From the NCBI GenBank assembly GCA_964502175.1, contig CAZCVE010000018.1:62001-126000 (forward strand): 64,000 nucleotides of DNA, in the 5' to 3' direction. This document shows, in pieces, positions 35,771 through 45,914 of this stretch. Source of the DNA: JAFLCL01 sp964502175. Its GTDB lineage: Bacteria > Myxococcota_A > Polyangia > Polyangiales > Sandaracinaceae. Under the pieces are notes generated by a model that searched no databases, had not been told where the DNA came from, and worked only from the letters and a program-made list of their open reading frames with translations. Position 1 is the stretch's first letter. Every line of letters begins with the position of its first letter. Made by a program: the position numbers and the translations under genes.

Positions 35771-36361
35771 ATGATGACGCCCATGATGACCACGGCGCTG
35801 ACGCTCGGCCTCGCGTTCACGGCGGGCCTCCTCCTCTGGACCTTCCTCGAGTACGTGCTGCACCGCTTCGCGTTCCACGAGCGCAAGCTCGGTCAGCGCG
35901 TGGCGCGCGAGCACCTCGAGCACCACGCGAAGGTCGATCACTTCTCGCCGTTCACGCACAAGCTCGCGCTGGCCGTGCCGATCCTCGCGGCGATCTTCTT
36001 CGTCGGCTGGCTCGTGACGAGCGCGCCGATCGCGGCGGGCCTCGCGCTCGGCGTGGTCACGGGCTGGCTCTCGTACGAGGTGCTCCATCGCCGCATCCAC
36101 GTGGCGAGGCCGCTCAACGCGTACGGCCGCTGGGCGCGTCGTCATCACCTGAGCCACCACTTCGGCAGCGCGAAGCTGAACCACGGCGTGAGCTCGCCGA
36201 TCTGGGATCTCGTGTTCGGCACGCACGCGCCGAAGGCGACCGTGCTCGTGCCGCGTCGTCACGCGACGAAGTTCCCGTGGCTCCTCGACGACGCGACCCG
36301 CACGACGAAGGAGCTCGCGCTCCAGCCCACCTTCACCGAGAGCTACCGCCTCGTCGGCTGA
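35771..36361 (+). CDS. Fatty-acid hydroxylase/sterol desaturase family membrane protein
   Basis: 196 residues with about four membrane helices and clustered histidines: HRFAFH, HLEHH, HRRIH and HHLSHHF. This His-box set binds a di-iron centre in membrane hydroxylases and desaturases. The substrate, perhaps a fatty acyl chain, sterol or carotenoid, is unknown. Three in-frame ATGs near the start (35771, 35774 and 35786) make the N-terminus uncertain. The gene is preceded by an AT-rich palindrome, suggesting it is regulated, possibly by a lipid ligand. It is convergent with the next gene with no gap. Confidence 0.87.
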   Translation: MMTPMMTTALTLGLAFTAGLLLWTFLEYVLHRFAFHERKLGQRVAREHLEHHAKVDHFSPFTHKLALAVPILAAIFFVGWLVTSAPIAAGLALGVVTGWLSYEVLHRRIHVARPLNAYGRWARRHHLSHHFGSAKLNHGVSSPIWDLVFGTHAPKATVLVPRRHATKFPWLLDDATRTTKELALQPTFTESYRLVG

Positions 36362-36829
36362 TCAGAGGGTGGCGCGCGCCGCCTCGCGCACGGCCTCGAT
36401 GGCGGACGCGATCTCGCGCGGCCCACCGAGCGTCGGCTCGCGCATCGCGAGCAGCTCGCTCGCCGCGCGCACGGAGTCGGCGATCTCGGGCTGCACGCGC
36501 TGTCGCGAGATCATCGCGATGCCGGTGACGATCCCGCGGATCAGGCTCGCGCGAAACCCTGCGCCCTCGTGCACGCCGTAGATCGCGTCGACGTGGAGCC
36601 CCACCTCCGAAGCGATCTTGCGTGCGTCTGCGTCGGGCGTGCCGGAGCGCTCGCCGGCCACGTACACGTACACGAGCCGGTCACGGTGGGTCGTGCGGCG
36701 GAGGCGCGCGATCTCGTCGACCATCACGCGCGCGGGGCGGAACGACTCGGGCCCTTCCGTCGATGCGACGACGAGGCAGCCGTGCGTCCCGAGCGCTGCG
36801 CCGTCGCGTGAGAGGAGGATGCTCGCCAC
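36362..36829 (-). CDS. Hypothetical protein, 155 aa
   Basis: Soluble alpha/beta protein: LVVASTEGPESFRPARVMVD, RLVYVYVAGERSG, VDAIYGVHEGAGFRASLIRG. It has no signal peptide or known motif. Length and composition (alternating strands and helices ending in a helical AIEAVREAARATL) fit a small Rossmann-like or STAS-like fold. It abuts the hydroxylase-like gene tail to tail. Confidence 0.65.
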   Translation of the reverse strand: MASILLSRDGAALGTHGCLVVASTEGPESFRPARVMVDEIARLRRTTHRDRLVYVYVAGERSGTPDADARKIASEVGLHVDAIYGVHEGAGFRASLIRGIVTGIAMISRQRVQPEIADSVRAASELLAMREPTLGGPREIASAIEAVREAARATL

Positions 36830-36865
36830 GCGCGGAGATTAGTGCGTCGACGTCGAGAGCGCGGA

Positions 36866-37336
36866 TCAGAACGTGATCGCGACGCCGTCCGCGCTGAACG
36901 CGATGGGGCGGGGACGACCGCGGTCGATGCGTCCGCGGATGTCGAGGGCGAGGCCGATGAAGAAGGAGACGAGGCCGAGGCTCCCGGTGACCATGCCCGT
37001 CGTGAAGAGCGCGAGGCTCGTCGGGCTCATCCCGCAGAAGTCGCTGTTGCAGCCGAAAGGGATGACGAGACCGACGAAGCCGCCGACCGCGCCCGCGACC
37101 AGCGTCGTCGTGCCCAACGCCATGAGCCCCGTCCCGGTGCGGTGCAGCGTCACGCCCGGCGGGCGAGCCGGGGTCTCGAGCTGCTCGAGCGAGGTCAGCG
37201 ACAGCGAGCTCCCGCCCGACCCGTAGGCCGCCGCGTCCACGGGCGTCCGACCGGCGCGCTGGGCGTGTGCCACCGTCGGCGCCGCGAGAACACAGAAAAA
37301 CAGGAGAGCGAGGGTGGTGAGCGTCGCGGTGTTCAT
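36866..37336 (-). CDS. Hypothetical membrane protein with signal peptide
   Basis: 156 residues from ATG 37336; the ORF could extend to 37390 but the extra residues precede the signal peptide. MNTATLTTLALLFFCVLAAP followed by TVAHAQ is a typical Sec signal ending A-H-A. Two later hydrophobic stretches (GLMALGTTTLVAGAVGGFVG and LGLVSFFIGLALDI) suggest insertion in the inner membrane. The family is unknown; similar small proteins follow PEGA and TPR genes in myxobacteria. Confidence 0.65.
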   Translation of the reverse strand: MNTATLTTLALLFFCVLAAPTVAHAQRAGRTPVDAAAYGSGGSSLSLTSLEQLETPARPPGVTLHRTGTGLMALGTTTLVAGAVGGFVGLVIPFGCNSDFCGMSPTSLALFTTGMVTGSLGLVSFFIGLALDIRGRIDRGRPRPIAFSADGVAITF

Positions 37337-37795
37337 GGGCAGATGGCTCAGCACGGCGCGTGCCGCACTTTTTGTCGCGAGGTGGCACACGTCCGGCCAC
37401 CGCGAAGCGACGTGTGTCGCCCACCTTCACTCCCGAGGGTCCGACCCTTGCCGGAAGGTTTTGAAACCGTCGGCGCCATCTCCGACCCTTGCCGGAAGGT
37501 TTTGAAACCGTCGGCGCCATCTCCGACCTCCGGCGGACGGTTCCGAAAAAGGATCGATCCGTCTCCGACCACTCCCGGAAGGTCTCGAGATCCAACCATC
37601 CCATCTTCGACCACCGCCGGAGGGTTTCGAGGCCTGCTCCACCCCTCTCCGACCACCGCCGGAGGATTCGAGGAACTCGGGGCGCGTCCGCAGGTGGCTG
37701 TGTGCGGGGGAACGAATGCGCTACAACGGCGCGTCCGCTCGAGGCTGAACGCGAGCGGATCACGCGGTGCGCCGAGCGACCGCTGGGGAGGTTCG
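37337..37795. other. Gene-free region between divergent genes
   Basis: 459 bp without a credible gene. It contains the 41-42 nt tandem array described separately (37440-37672). The rest is non-repetitive. A Shine-Dalgarno GGGGAGG lies just before the next gene (around 37786-37792). Long ORFs crossing the array are an effect of a repeat near a multiple of three in high-GC DNA. Confidence 0.7.
37440..37672 (+). repeat. Degenerate 41-42 nt tandem repeat, about six units
   Basis: Units begin at 37440, 37481, 37522, 37564, 37606 and 37648. The first two are identical 41-mers, the next three are 42-mers. A conserved core of TCCGACC, 5-6 variable bases, CGGAAGGTTTCGA-like sequence is followed by ~16 variable bases. 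The core conserves both ends, like a binding site. It is not a CRISPR: variable segments are too short and there are no cas genes. Confidence 0.85.
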
Positions 37796-39298
37796 ATGCG
37801 ATCGCTTGCTTGGTTCGGCTGGTTGACGCTCTGCGCGTCGCTCTTTCTGGTCTCTGTCCCCGCGGAAGCGCAGCGCGCTCGACCCTCGCGGCAGGCGATC
37901 GAACAAGCGCGCACCCGGATGGAGCAGGGCCAGGCCTACTTCCTCCAGGGTCGCTTCGCGGAGGCCGCTTCGGAGTTCGACGCGGCATACGGCATCCATC
38001 CGTTCTCCGCGTTCCTCTTCAACGCGGGCGTCGCGTACGAGACCGGCGGCGACCTGCCGCACGCGGTCGACTACTTCGTGCGCTACGTCGGCGTCGAGAC
38101 GAACCCCTCGGAGCGCGCCGAGGTCGAGGCGCGCATCGCCGCGCTGCGGGCGCGCATGCAGGAGCGCGACGAGCGCCTCGCGCGCGAACGTGCGGAGCGA
38201 GAGGCCGCGATCGCCGCGGGCCAGCAGCCGCCGCCTGTCGCGGAAGAACCCGTCGTGGCCGAAGCGCCCACGGCGCAGGTCGTCGATCAGCTGCTCTCGC
38301 TCGTGGCCGTCGAGACGGAGCCGGAGGGCGCGACGGTCACGATCTCGAACGCGGCCGGTCAGGTCGCGACGGGACCGGCGCCGCTCGCGCAGACGCTCGA
38401 GCACGGCGCCTACCACATCGTGATCGAGCACCCGGACTACAACCGCTTCGAGCGCGACTTCGACGTGCAGCCGGGCGTGCTCAACCGACTCTTCCTCAAC
38501 CTCAGCCAGGGCGAGTTCCTCGGCTACGTGCGCGTCGTGTCGGATCCGCCCGGCGCGGGCGTGATGGTCGACGATCGCGAGGTGGGCTCGCGCGGACAGA
38601 CGCCGTTCGAGGGACCGCTCCAGATCGGTCACCACCGCGTGTGGATCGAGCGCGAGGGCTACCAGCCCGTCGAGCGCGAATTCGACATCGCCGTGGGCGA
38701 CGAGGTGCGGCTCGACGTCACGCTCGAGCGCGTGACGTATGGACGACTGCGTGTCGTCGGCAACCTCCGCGGCGCGCGCATCCTCGTCGACGGCGTGCAG
38801 GTGGGCGCCGTGCCGTGGGAGGGCCAGGTCGAGGGCGGCACGCACGTGCTTCGCGTCGAGCACGACAACATGAAGGCGTGGGAGAGCACCGTGGAGGTGT
38901 CGCGCGGACAGCTGCGACCGATCCGCGTGCGCCTGCGTCCGGCCGTGGGCCGCGGCGGTGCGATCGCAGCGGGCGTCCTCGGAGGCCTCTTCCTCGCTGG
39001 CGGCATCGGCATGTCGGTGTACGTGAACGACCTCTACAACGAGCTCGATCGCGCGCGCACCGCGGGCACGCTGCAGGGCGACGACGAGCGGCTCGAGGTC
39101 GGCTACTGGATGTCGATCGGCCAGTTCATCGCGTACGGCGTCGGGGGCATCTGCGCGGCGCTCTCGCTCTTCTATGCGCTCTACGACGACCTCCCGCCCT
39201 CCGAGGGCACGGTGCTCGACGCGCGCGACTGGACGCTCTTGCCGATGGTCTCGCCGAACGGCGACAGCTTCGGTCTCTCGCTCTCGGGGGTGATGTGA
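37796..39298 (+). CDS. TPR and triple-PEGA protein, secreted and membrane-anchored
   Basis: 500 residues from ATG 37796. Signal MRSLAWFGWLTLCASLFLVS then VPAEAQ. Residues ~35-105 form TPR-like helices (QGQAYFLQGRFAEAASEFDA). A charged coiled coil and three consecutive PEGA domains follow (VETEPEGATVTIS, RVVSDPPGAGVMVDD, LRVVGNLRGARILVDG), about residues 165-380. Two membrane helices near 385 and 430 anchor it. PEGA domains are thought to bind cell-surface polymers. The stop overlaps the next gene's start (TGATG), so the two are translated together. Confidence 0.88.
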   Translation: MRSLAWFGWLTLCASLFLVSVPAEAQRARPSRQAIEQARTRMEQGQAYFLQGRFAEAASEFDAAYGIHPFSAFLFNAGVAYETGGDLPHAVDYFVRYVGVETNPSERAEVEARIAALRARMQERDERLARERAEREAAIAAGQQPPPVAEEPVVAEAPTAQVVDQLLSLVAVETEPEGATVTISNAAGQVATGPAPLAQTLEHGAYHIVIEHPDYNRFERDFDVQPGVLNRLFLNLSQGEFLGYVRVVSDPPGAGVMVDDREVGSRGQTPFEGPLQIGHHRVWIEREGYQPVEREFDIAVGDEVRLDVTLERVTYGRLRVVGNLRGARILVDGVQVGAVPWEGQVEGGTHVLRVEHDNMKAWESTVEVSRGQLRPIRVRLRPAVGRGGAIAAGVLGGLFLAGGIGMSVYVNDLYNELDRARTAGTLQGDDERLEVGYWMSIGQFIAYGVGGICAALSLFYALYDDLPPSEGTVLDARDWTLLPMVSPNGDSFGLSLSGVM

Positions 39299-40965
39299 TG
39301 AGCCCGTTCACTTCCAAGAAGACGCGGGTGGTCGGTGTGATCGGCGTCGCCGTGATCGGCGTGGCCGGCTGCCGCACGTGGGACGACTTCACCGCGCTCG
39401 AGGGCGGCGCGTCCGTCAGCCGCGTGCGCGTCGAAGGCGAGGGCGGTCCTCGCTTCGGCGAGGTGCTCTTCGGCTACGAGGTGCCCGTGATGCGCGACTC
39501 GTTCGTGCGCGGCACGCGCCTCTACGCAGGCGGCGAGTCGGTGCGCTCGGAGACCGCGGGCAACTACGCGGTGTTCCGCATCTGGGACGAGATCCGTCCC
39601 GGTGACACCGCGGGCCTCGAGACGACGCTCGAGCTCGATCGCGGCGAGCGCGCCGAGGTGCCGCCTGGGTTTCGTGGCTGTCACGGCGAAGATCGCGAGG
39701 CCGGCAGCACCATCGTGAACTGCGGCTCGGGTCGGCGCGCGGGCGCGGGCTTTCCGTACATGCACACCACCATGGGCACCGACTGGTGGGGCTGCGTCGC
39801 GGTGACGGCCGGTGAGTTCAGCACGCAGGAGCGCATCCAGGTGCGCTGCGAGTCGATCGGCGCGCAGATGTCTCTGATGCTGCCGCTCGAGCGCGAGCTC
39901 GGCTGGGGCGCGTCGGCGGCGGGCATGCCCATCGATCATCCGTTCGGCGTGGGCATCTTCGGCGCGCCGGCGACCGACGGAACGGGCGCGATCTTCCGCC
40001 TCCGTCACCTCGTCGATCAGCAGACCGGGCTCGGCATGGGCCAGGCCGAGGGCGGCACGCGTCGCGGCCTCATCCCGATCACGGGCCTCGATCTCGACGA
40101 CGGCGCGAACTTCGGCAGCACGGTCGCGCTCGCGGTGGATCGCTCGACGAGCACGCCCGTGATCCGCATCGCGGGAACGTTCGGCACCGACACGCGTCGC
40201 GTCGTCGTCGCGGAGATCACGGCGGCCACCGGCGCCAGCGTCAGCGCGCAGGTGATCGGCTGCCTCGCGGGCAACACGGACGACGTCGGCTTCGGCGACG
40301 CGCTGGCGTTCGGCGACTTCGACAACGACGGGTACCCCGATCTCGCGGTCGGCTCGCAGCCGACGGACGTCGCGGCGCTCCCGCTCGATCGCCCCGTCTA
40401 CGTCTTCGACGGCGAGGACTTCGGCGGCGCGACGTGCAGCATCACCACGCCGTCGAGCGAGCGCGCGACGGCGCAGTTCGGCTGCCAAGCCACCGCGCGT
40501 GGTGTGACGGTCGACTGCGGCTCGAGCCGCTTCGGTCACTCGATCGCTGCCGGTGACTTCGACGGTGATGGGCGCGACGACCTCGCGGTCGGTGCGCCTG
40601 GCGCCGGCACCGGTCGCGCGGGCACGGGCGTGGTCCAGACGATCTCTGGCGAGGCGATGCTCAGCACGATGGGCACGAGCGAGATGCGCCGAGGCACGCT
40701 GTTCCTCCAGACCTCGGGTGAGTCGGCTGCGTTCGGCACGGCGGTCGCCGCGGTGCCTGCGCCGTTCGGTCGTTCGGAGATCGCCGCGTCGCAGGCCGCG
40801 CCTCCGTCGACGCACGTCTTCTACTGCTCGGACCTCACCGGCGACACGCCGTCGACCGTGATGATGTCGTCGATGGCGACCGTCGTGCGCGGCTGCGGCC
40901 TGCGCCCGGGTCGCATGCCCGTCACCATGCTCGATCCGGACGCGGTCCCCGCCGTCGGTCCCTGA
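39298..40965 (+). CDS. FG-GAP repeat lipoprotein
   Basis: 555 residues from ATG 39298. Signal VVGVIGVAVIGVAGC with lipobox V-A-G-C. A beta domain occupies residues 20-230 and contains several Cys. FG-GAP repeats follow, with clear calcium loops GDFDNDGYPDLAVG and GDFDGDGRDDLAVGAPG. Predicted surface propeller. It is the coupled partner of the TPR/PEGA gene, so they may form one envelope complex. The next gene, an NtrC-type regulator, starts 31 bp later on the same strand, so they may be co-transcribed. Confidence 0.85.
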   Translation: MSPFTSKKTRVVGVIGVAVIGVAGCRTWDDFTALEGGASVSRVRVEGEGGPRFGEVLFGYEVPVMRDSFVRGTRLYAGGESVRSETAGNYAVFRIWDEIRPGDTAGLETTLELDRGERAEVPPGFRGCHGEDREAGSTIVNCGSGRRAGAGFPYMHTTMGTDWWGCVAVTAGEFSTQERIQVRCESIGAQMSLMLPLERELGWGASAAGMPIDHPFGVGIFGAPATDGTGAIFRLRHLVDQQTGLGMGQAEGGTRRGLIPITGLDLDDGANFGSTVALAVDRSTSTPVIRIAGTFGTDTRRVVVAEITAATGASVSAQVIGCLAGNTDDVGFGDALAFGDFDNDGYPDLAVGSQPTDVAALPLDRPVYVFDGEDFGGATCSITTPSSERATAQFGCQATARGVTVDCGSSRFGHSIAAGDFDGDGRDDLAVGAPGAGTGRAGTGVVQTISGEAMLSTMGTSEMRRGTLFLQTSGESAAFGTAVAAVPAPFGRSEIAASQAAPPSTHVFYCSDLTGDTPSTVMMSSMATVVRGCGLRPGRMPVTMLDPDAVPAVGP

Positions 40966-40996
40966 ACACGCACCGCTCGTCTCTCCCCGCTGACGC

Positions 40997-42511
<1,515 letters not shown>

Positions 42512-42518
42512 GTTTCCC

Positions 42519-42640
42519 GCGCCTCCGGCGCTCAAGTCGGGGGCCCGACCCCCGAACCCCCATCGCTCCTTCGTCGCTCCGCTCCTCCATCGCTCGCGCC
42601 TCAAGGGGGCTTCGCCCCCGCCGGCTGGCTCCCCAAGAGC
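42519..42640 (+). repeat. Dispersed GC-rich hairpin repeat, possible terminator of the NtrC gene
   Basis: Shares its start (CCGCGCCTCCGGCGCTC) with the element in nadE. Hairpins: TCGGGGG-CCCGA-CCCCCGA (42537-42555) and GGGGGC-TTC-GCCCCC (42605-42619). Between them is a CGCTCCTTCGTCGCTCC-like segment also found in the nadE copy. Ends are approximate. Lies between the regulator gene and the convergent lipoprotein gene. Confidence 0.7.
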
Positions 42641-42686
42641 GTCGACGCGATTCTCTCTCGGTCTCTGAGTTGGCCGGGCGGGCTGA

Positions 42687-43463
42687 TCAGAGGCGGTCGA
42701 CGCGGAGCGAGTAGGCGCCCGCGTCGGCGTTGTCGAAGCCCGTCACGACGAGCGTGATCGTGTCGCCCGCGGCGACGGCGAGGCCGGTGACCAGCGGGCC
42801 GTCGGCGCCGCTGTCGTCGTCGCCTTCGAGGCACGCCAGCGTGTCGCTCGGGATGCTCGGGCCGTCGTAGATGACGAGGTAGGCGTCGTAGAGCGTGGGG
42901 GCGTCCGCGATCACCTCGACGTCGAAGGTGCCGTCTGCGCCGTCGTTGCAGAAGACGAACGTCTGGTACGGCACGTCGGTGCCCGCCGAGGAGAACGACG
43001 TCGCCGGGCACGTGCCCGCGAGCGGACGGAGCCACCGAACGCCGGTGAGCGACGTGTCGCCGCGCTCGACGTGTCCGCCGGTCGCAGGCAGGGGCGTGCA
43101 CGTGACGGGGCCAGCGTCGTCGCGGGACACGAAGGCGTCGCCAGCTGCGAACGCATCGCGCGGGGCGAACGCGTCGGCCGCCGTGAACGCGTCGTCGGTC
43201 ACCTCGAACGCGTCGGCGCCCGCGAACGCATCGCTGCTCGGGGAGGGTGCGTCCGCGCGCATCGCGGCGTCCGGGCTGGGCGTCGCGAACGCGTCCGCCA
43301 TCACGAACGGCGCGTCGATCGGCGCGGCGGGCGCGTCGAACGTGGGCGCGCCTGCGTCGGGGTTCCTGCGCGGCGAGCCGCAGCCCACCAGCAGCGAGCC
43401 CAGCAGCGAGCAGAGCAGTGAGAGACCGATCGACGAGGTGAGGAAGAGGGCGGACGTGCGCAT
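42687..43463 (-). CDS. Lipoprotein with Asp-Ala-Phe repeats and a PPC-like domain
   Basis: 258 residues. Signal SSIGLSLLCSLLGSLLVGCG (lipobox L-V-G-C). Residues ~35-115 are a striking low-complexity spacer repeating (A)DAF about every five residues, for example DAFAGADAFEVTDDAFTAAD. The C-terminal ~140 residues (VPYQTFVFCNDGADGTF, DAYLVIYDG, DTITLVVTGFDNADAG) resemble bacterial pre-peptidase C-terminal domains. I suggest a surface protein with an extended tether. It is transcribed convergently to the NtrC gene and divergently from the second regulator, 94 bp away. Confidence 0.8.
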   Translation of the reverse strand: MRTSALFLTSSIGLSLLCSLLGSLLVGCGSPRRNPDAGAPTFDAPAAPIDAPFVMADAFATPSPDAAMRADAPSPSSDAFAGADAFEVTDDAFTAADAFAPRDAFAAGDAFVSRDDAGPVTCTPLPATGGHVERGDTSLTGVRWLRPLAGTCPATSFSSAGTDVPYQTFVFCNDGADGTFDVEVIADAPTLYDAYLVIYDGPSIPSDTLACLEGDDDSGADGPLVTGLAVAAGDTITLVVTGFDNADAGAYSLRVDRL

Positions 43464-43557
43464 GGGGGCGCCAGGGCTATCACGCGATCCTCACGCCGGC
43501 CGCAGCGTTCCGCGTGCGCACGGGCAGACCATGCGACGCATGAGGTAGCCTCGGCCG

Positions 43558-44958
43558 ATGTCATCGGGCTCGATCCTCATCGTCGACGACGAGAAGAACA
43601 TCCTCTCCACGCTCTCTCGCGCCCTGCGCGTCGAGGACTACGACGTGGACGTCGCGGGCTCGGCCGACATCGGCATCGAGAAGGCGCGCGCCAAGGCCTA
43701 CGACGCGTTCCTCCTCGACGTGAACATGCCGGGCACCACGGGCCTCGAGCTCATGAAGGCGCTGCGCGAGATGAAGGTCGAGGCGCCGATCCTCGTGATG
43801 AGCGGGCAGGGCACGATCGAGATCGCGATCGAGGCCACGCGCCTGGGCGCGCACGACTTCCTCGAGAAGCCGATCGGCACCGAGCGCTTGTTGCTCTCGC
43901 TCTCTCGCGCGCTCGAGCACGCGCAGCTCTCCGAGGAGAACCGCAGCCTCAAGGAGAAGAGCGGCGACACGTCGGGCTTGCTCGGCGACAGCGCCCCGAT
44001 GCGAAAGCTGCGCGAGCAGATCGAGCTCGCGGCGCGCGCGAGCGCCACGGTGCTCGTGATGGGCGAGCGCGGCACGGGCAAGGAGCTCGTGGCCGCGGCG
44101 ATCCACCGCGGGAGCAAGCGACAGAAGGGCCCGTTCGAGAAGATGAACTGCGCGGCCGTGCCGGCGGAGCTCGTCGAGAGCGAGCTCTTCGGTCACGAGG
44201 CCGGCGCGTTCACCGGCGCGACGAAGCAGCGGCGCGGCAAGTTCGAGCGCGCGAACAAGGGCACGCTCTTCCTCGACGAGGTGGGCGACATGCCCTCGCC
44301 GATGCAGGCGAAGCTCCTGCGCGTGCTGCAGGAGGGCGAGATCGAGCGCGTGGGCGGCGGCGATCTGCAGAAGGTCGACGTGCGCGTGGTCGCAGCGACG
44401 AACAAGCCGCTCAAGAAGGAGATCGAGGAGAACCGCTTCCGCGCGGATCTCTTCGATCGACTCAACGTCGTGCCGCTGCGCGTGCCCGCGCTGCGCGAGC
44501 GCATCGAGGACGTGCCGCTCCTCGCGGGCCACTTCCTCCGCGCGGCGTGCGCGCAGAACGATCGACGCGGCAAGAGCTTCACCGACGGCGCGCTCGCCGC
44601 GCTCTCGAAGTACGAGTACCCGGGCAACGTGCGCGAGCTGCGAAACCTCGTGGAGCGCCTCGTGATCCTCTCGCCCGACGACGAGATCGACGAAGGCGAC
44701 GTGCGCGCGCAGCTCCCGATCGGCGGCGGCGGCTCGGGCGGAGGAGGCGGCCACTACCGACCCGGCGTGCCGCTCGAAGACATGGTGCGCGAGGTCGAGA
44801 AGGACCTCGTCTTGCGCGCGCTCGAGCACTACCAGGGCCACGTCACCCGCACGGCCGAAGGCCTCGGCCTCGAGCGCAGCCACCTCTACAAGAAGATGAA
44901 GGCGCTGGGGATTCGCGAGGGCAGCAAAGACAAGAGCGGCGAAGCCGACGAGGGGTGA
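43558..44958 (+). CDS. Second NtrC-family sigma-54-dependent response regulator
   Basis: 466 residues. Receiver Asp54 (FLLDVNMPG), AAA+ domain with GERGTGKE, GAFTGA at 216-221, LFLDEVGDMP, and C-terminal Fis-type HTH (GHVTRTAEGLGLERSHLYKKM). Complete, so it should activate sigma-54 promoters when phosphorylated. The inter-domain stretch contains a Gly-rich run (GGGGSGGGGG). It is distinct in sequence from the other NtrC gene in the window and not a recent duplicate. The stop overlaps the next gene's GTG start (44955-44958), a coupling that may be accidental. Confidence 0.95.
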   Translation: MSSGSILIVDDEKNILSTLSRALRVEDYDVDVAGSADIGIEKARAKAYDAFLLDVNMPGTTGLELMKALREMKVEAPILVMSGQGTIEIAIEATRLGAHDFLEKPIGTERLLLSLSRALEHAQLSEENRSLKEKSGDTSGLLGDSAPMRKLREQIELAARASATVLVMGERGTGKELVAAAIHRGSKRQKGPFEKMNCAAVPAELVESELFGHEAGAFTGATKQRRGKFERANKGTLFLDEVGDMPSPMQAKLLRVLQEGEIERVGGGDLQKVDVRVVAATNKPLKKEIEENRFRADLFDRLNVVPLRVPALRERIEDVPLLAGHFLRAACAQNDRRGKSFTDGALAALSKYEYPGNVRELRNLVERLVILSPDDEIDEGDVRAQLPIGGGGSGGGGGHYRPGVPLEDMVREVEKDLVLRALEHYQGHVTRTAEGLGLERSHLYKKMKALGIREGSKDKSGEADEG

Positions 44959-45659
44959 GAACTCACGAGCTGCCCGCCAGCGCGGTCGTGTTTCGCGGTC
45001 TTCCGCACCAACGGTCGGAGTCCGTCGATTCCACCGGCAGCGTCGACTCGCTATTCGCGTCGTGGTGCGCGGACTGCGGTCTGCCGACGGGCACTCGCAC
45101 GGGGCGGATCGTCGTGCGTGGTCGCTTGTCGACGAAGCGATCGGTGCGCGCCGTGTTCGTGCGCGGAGCTCGTCCCGTCCGCGAGCGTGTCTTCGGCTCC
45201 AAGCCCGGGTACCTGCCGGGCTACGAGACCGTCCTGGTGAGCGAGGACGTCGTCGATGTTCTGGCGAGCCGCGCGCCTGAAGTCCGCCGCGCGTTCGTTC
45301 CCGGACCCGCTGGGCATTGGGAGCTGGTGGGACCGCGCCTGGAGGTCATGGGCTGCGACTCTCCCGCGGTCCTCGAGGGTGTCGTGCTCGCGTGTCCCGG
45401 TTGCGGGCAAGTCTTCCGAGAACCGCGCGAGTTCCTTACCGTCGCCGTGACCGAGGCGCAGCGCGCGGAGTCGCGAGCCTTCGTCTCGGGCTTCGCCAAC
45501 CGCGTGCAGTTGTTCATCGACGACGAGGGCTACCGGCGCGCCGGCTGGACTGCGAAGTCGACGGATCGCGCGCTCTCGCTGGCGGCGAGCGACTGCTTCG
45601 ACCTTCGGGAAATCGCCCGGCCATTCGTGCCGGTGTCCCCTCTCGGAGCGGTGCGATGA
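44955..45659 (+). CDS. Double-CXXCG motif protein, SitI6-like immunity family
   Basis: 234 residues from GTG 44955. The two motifs are CADCG (Cys38 and Cys41) and CPGCG (Cys147 and Cys150), spaced as in the Myxococcus double-CXXCG paralogous family. A SitI6 member is the immunity protein for a TraA/B-delivered toxin. The four Cys probably bind zinc. There is no cognate SitA-like lipoprotein toxin next to it, so it may be an orphan immunity gene or have another role. The GC bias seems milder than that of the flanking regulator. Family assignment is from the motif pair and length. Confidence 0.8.
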   Translation: MRTHELPASAVVFRGLPHQRSESVDSTGSVDSLFASWCADCGLPTGTRTGRIVVRGRLSTKRSVRAVFVRGARPVRERVFGSKPGYLPGYETVLVSEDVVDVLASRAPEVRRAFVPGPAGHWELVGPRLEVMGCDSPAVLEGVVLACPGCGQVFREPREFLTVAVTEAQRAESRAFVSGFANRVQLFIDDEGYRRAGWTAKSTDRALSLAASDCFDLREIARPFVPVSPLGAVR

Positions 45660-45914
45660 GGGCATCGCGACGAAGCGAGTCGCTCCGAGGCATGCGGCGA
45701 AGCGCCGTCAGGGCCGAAGGGCAGATGCGAGCACCGCGCCGACGCAATTGGACGCGAGGTTCGCGTTGTCGACCACCAGTGTCCTCGCGAGTGAGCGCTC
45801 GACTCTACGACTCCCCCCTTCGAGCTTGGGCCCACATCGATTCCGCAACCGGGTTGACGGACGAGCGCTGAAGAGCGGTTGCGTCGCGCCGTCGGGGCGA
45901 TCGAGGATCGAGCG

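Noticed and set aside
37440..37672. CRISPR array
   Set aside because: Variable segments are only ~16-17 nt, repeats are degenerate and no cas genes are nearby.
44547..44954. Upstream extension of the double-CXXCG protein
   Set aside because: It runs inside the NtrC gene in another frame; GTG 44955 overlaps the NtrC stop and precedes the family-like part.
45660..45914. SitA-like toxin gene next to the double-CXXCG protein
   Set aside because: No ORF with a lipoprotein signal or toxin domain is present in the gap or adjacent genes.
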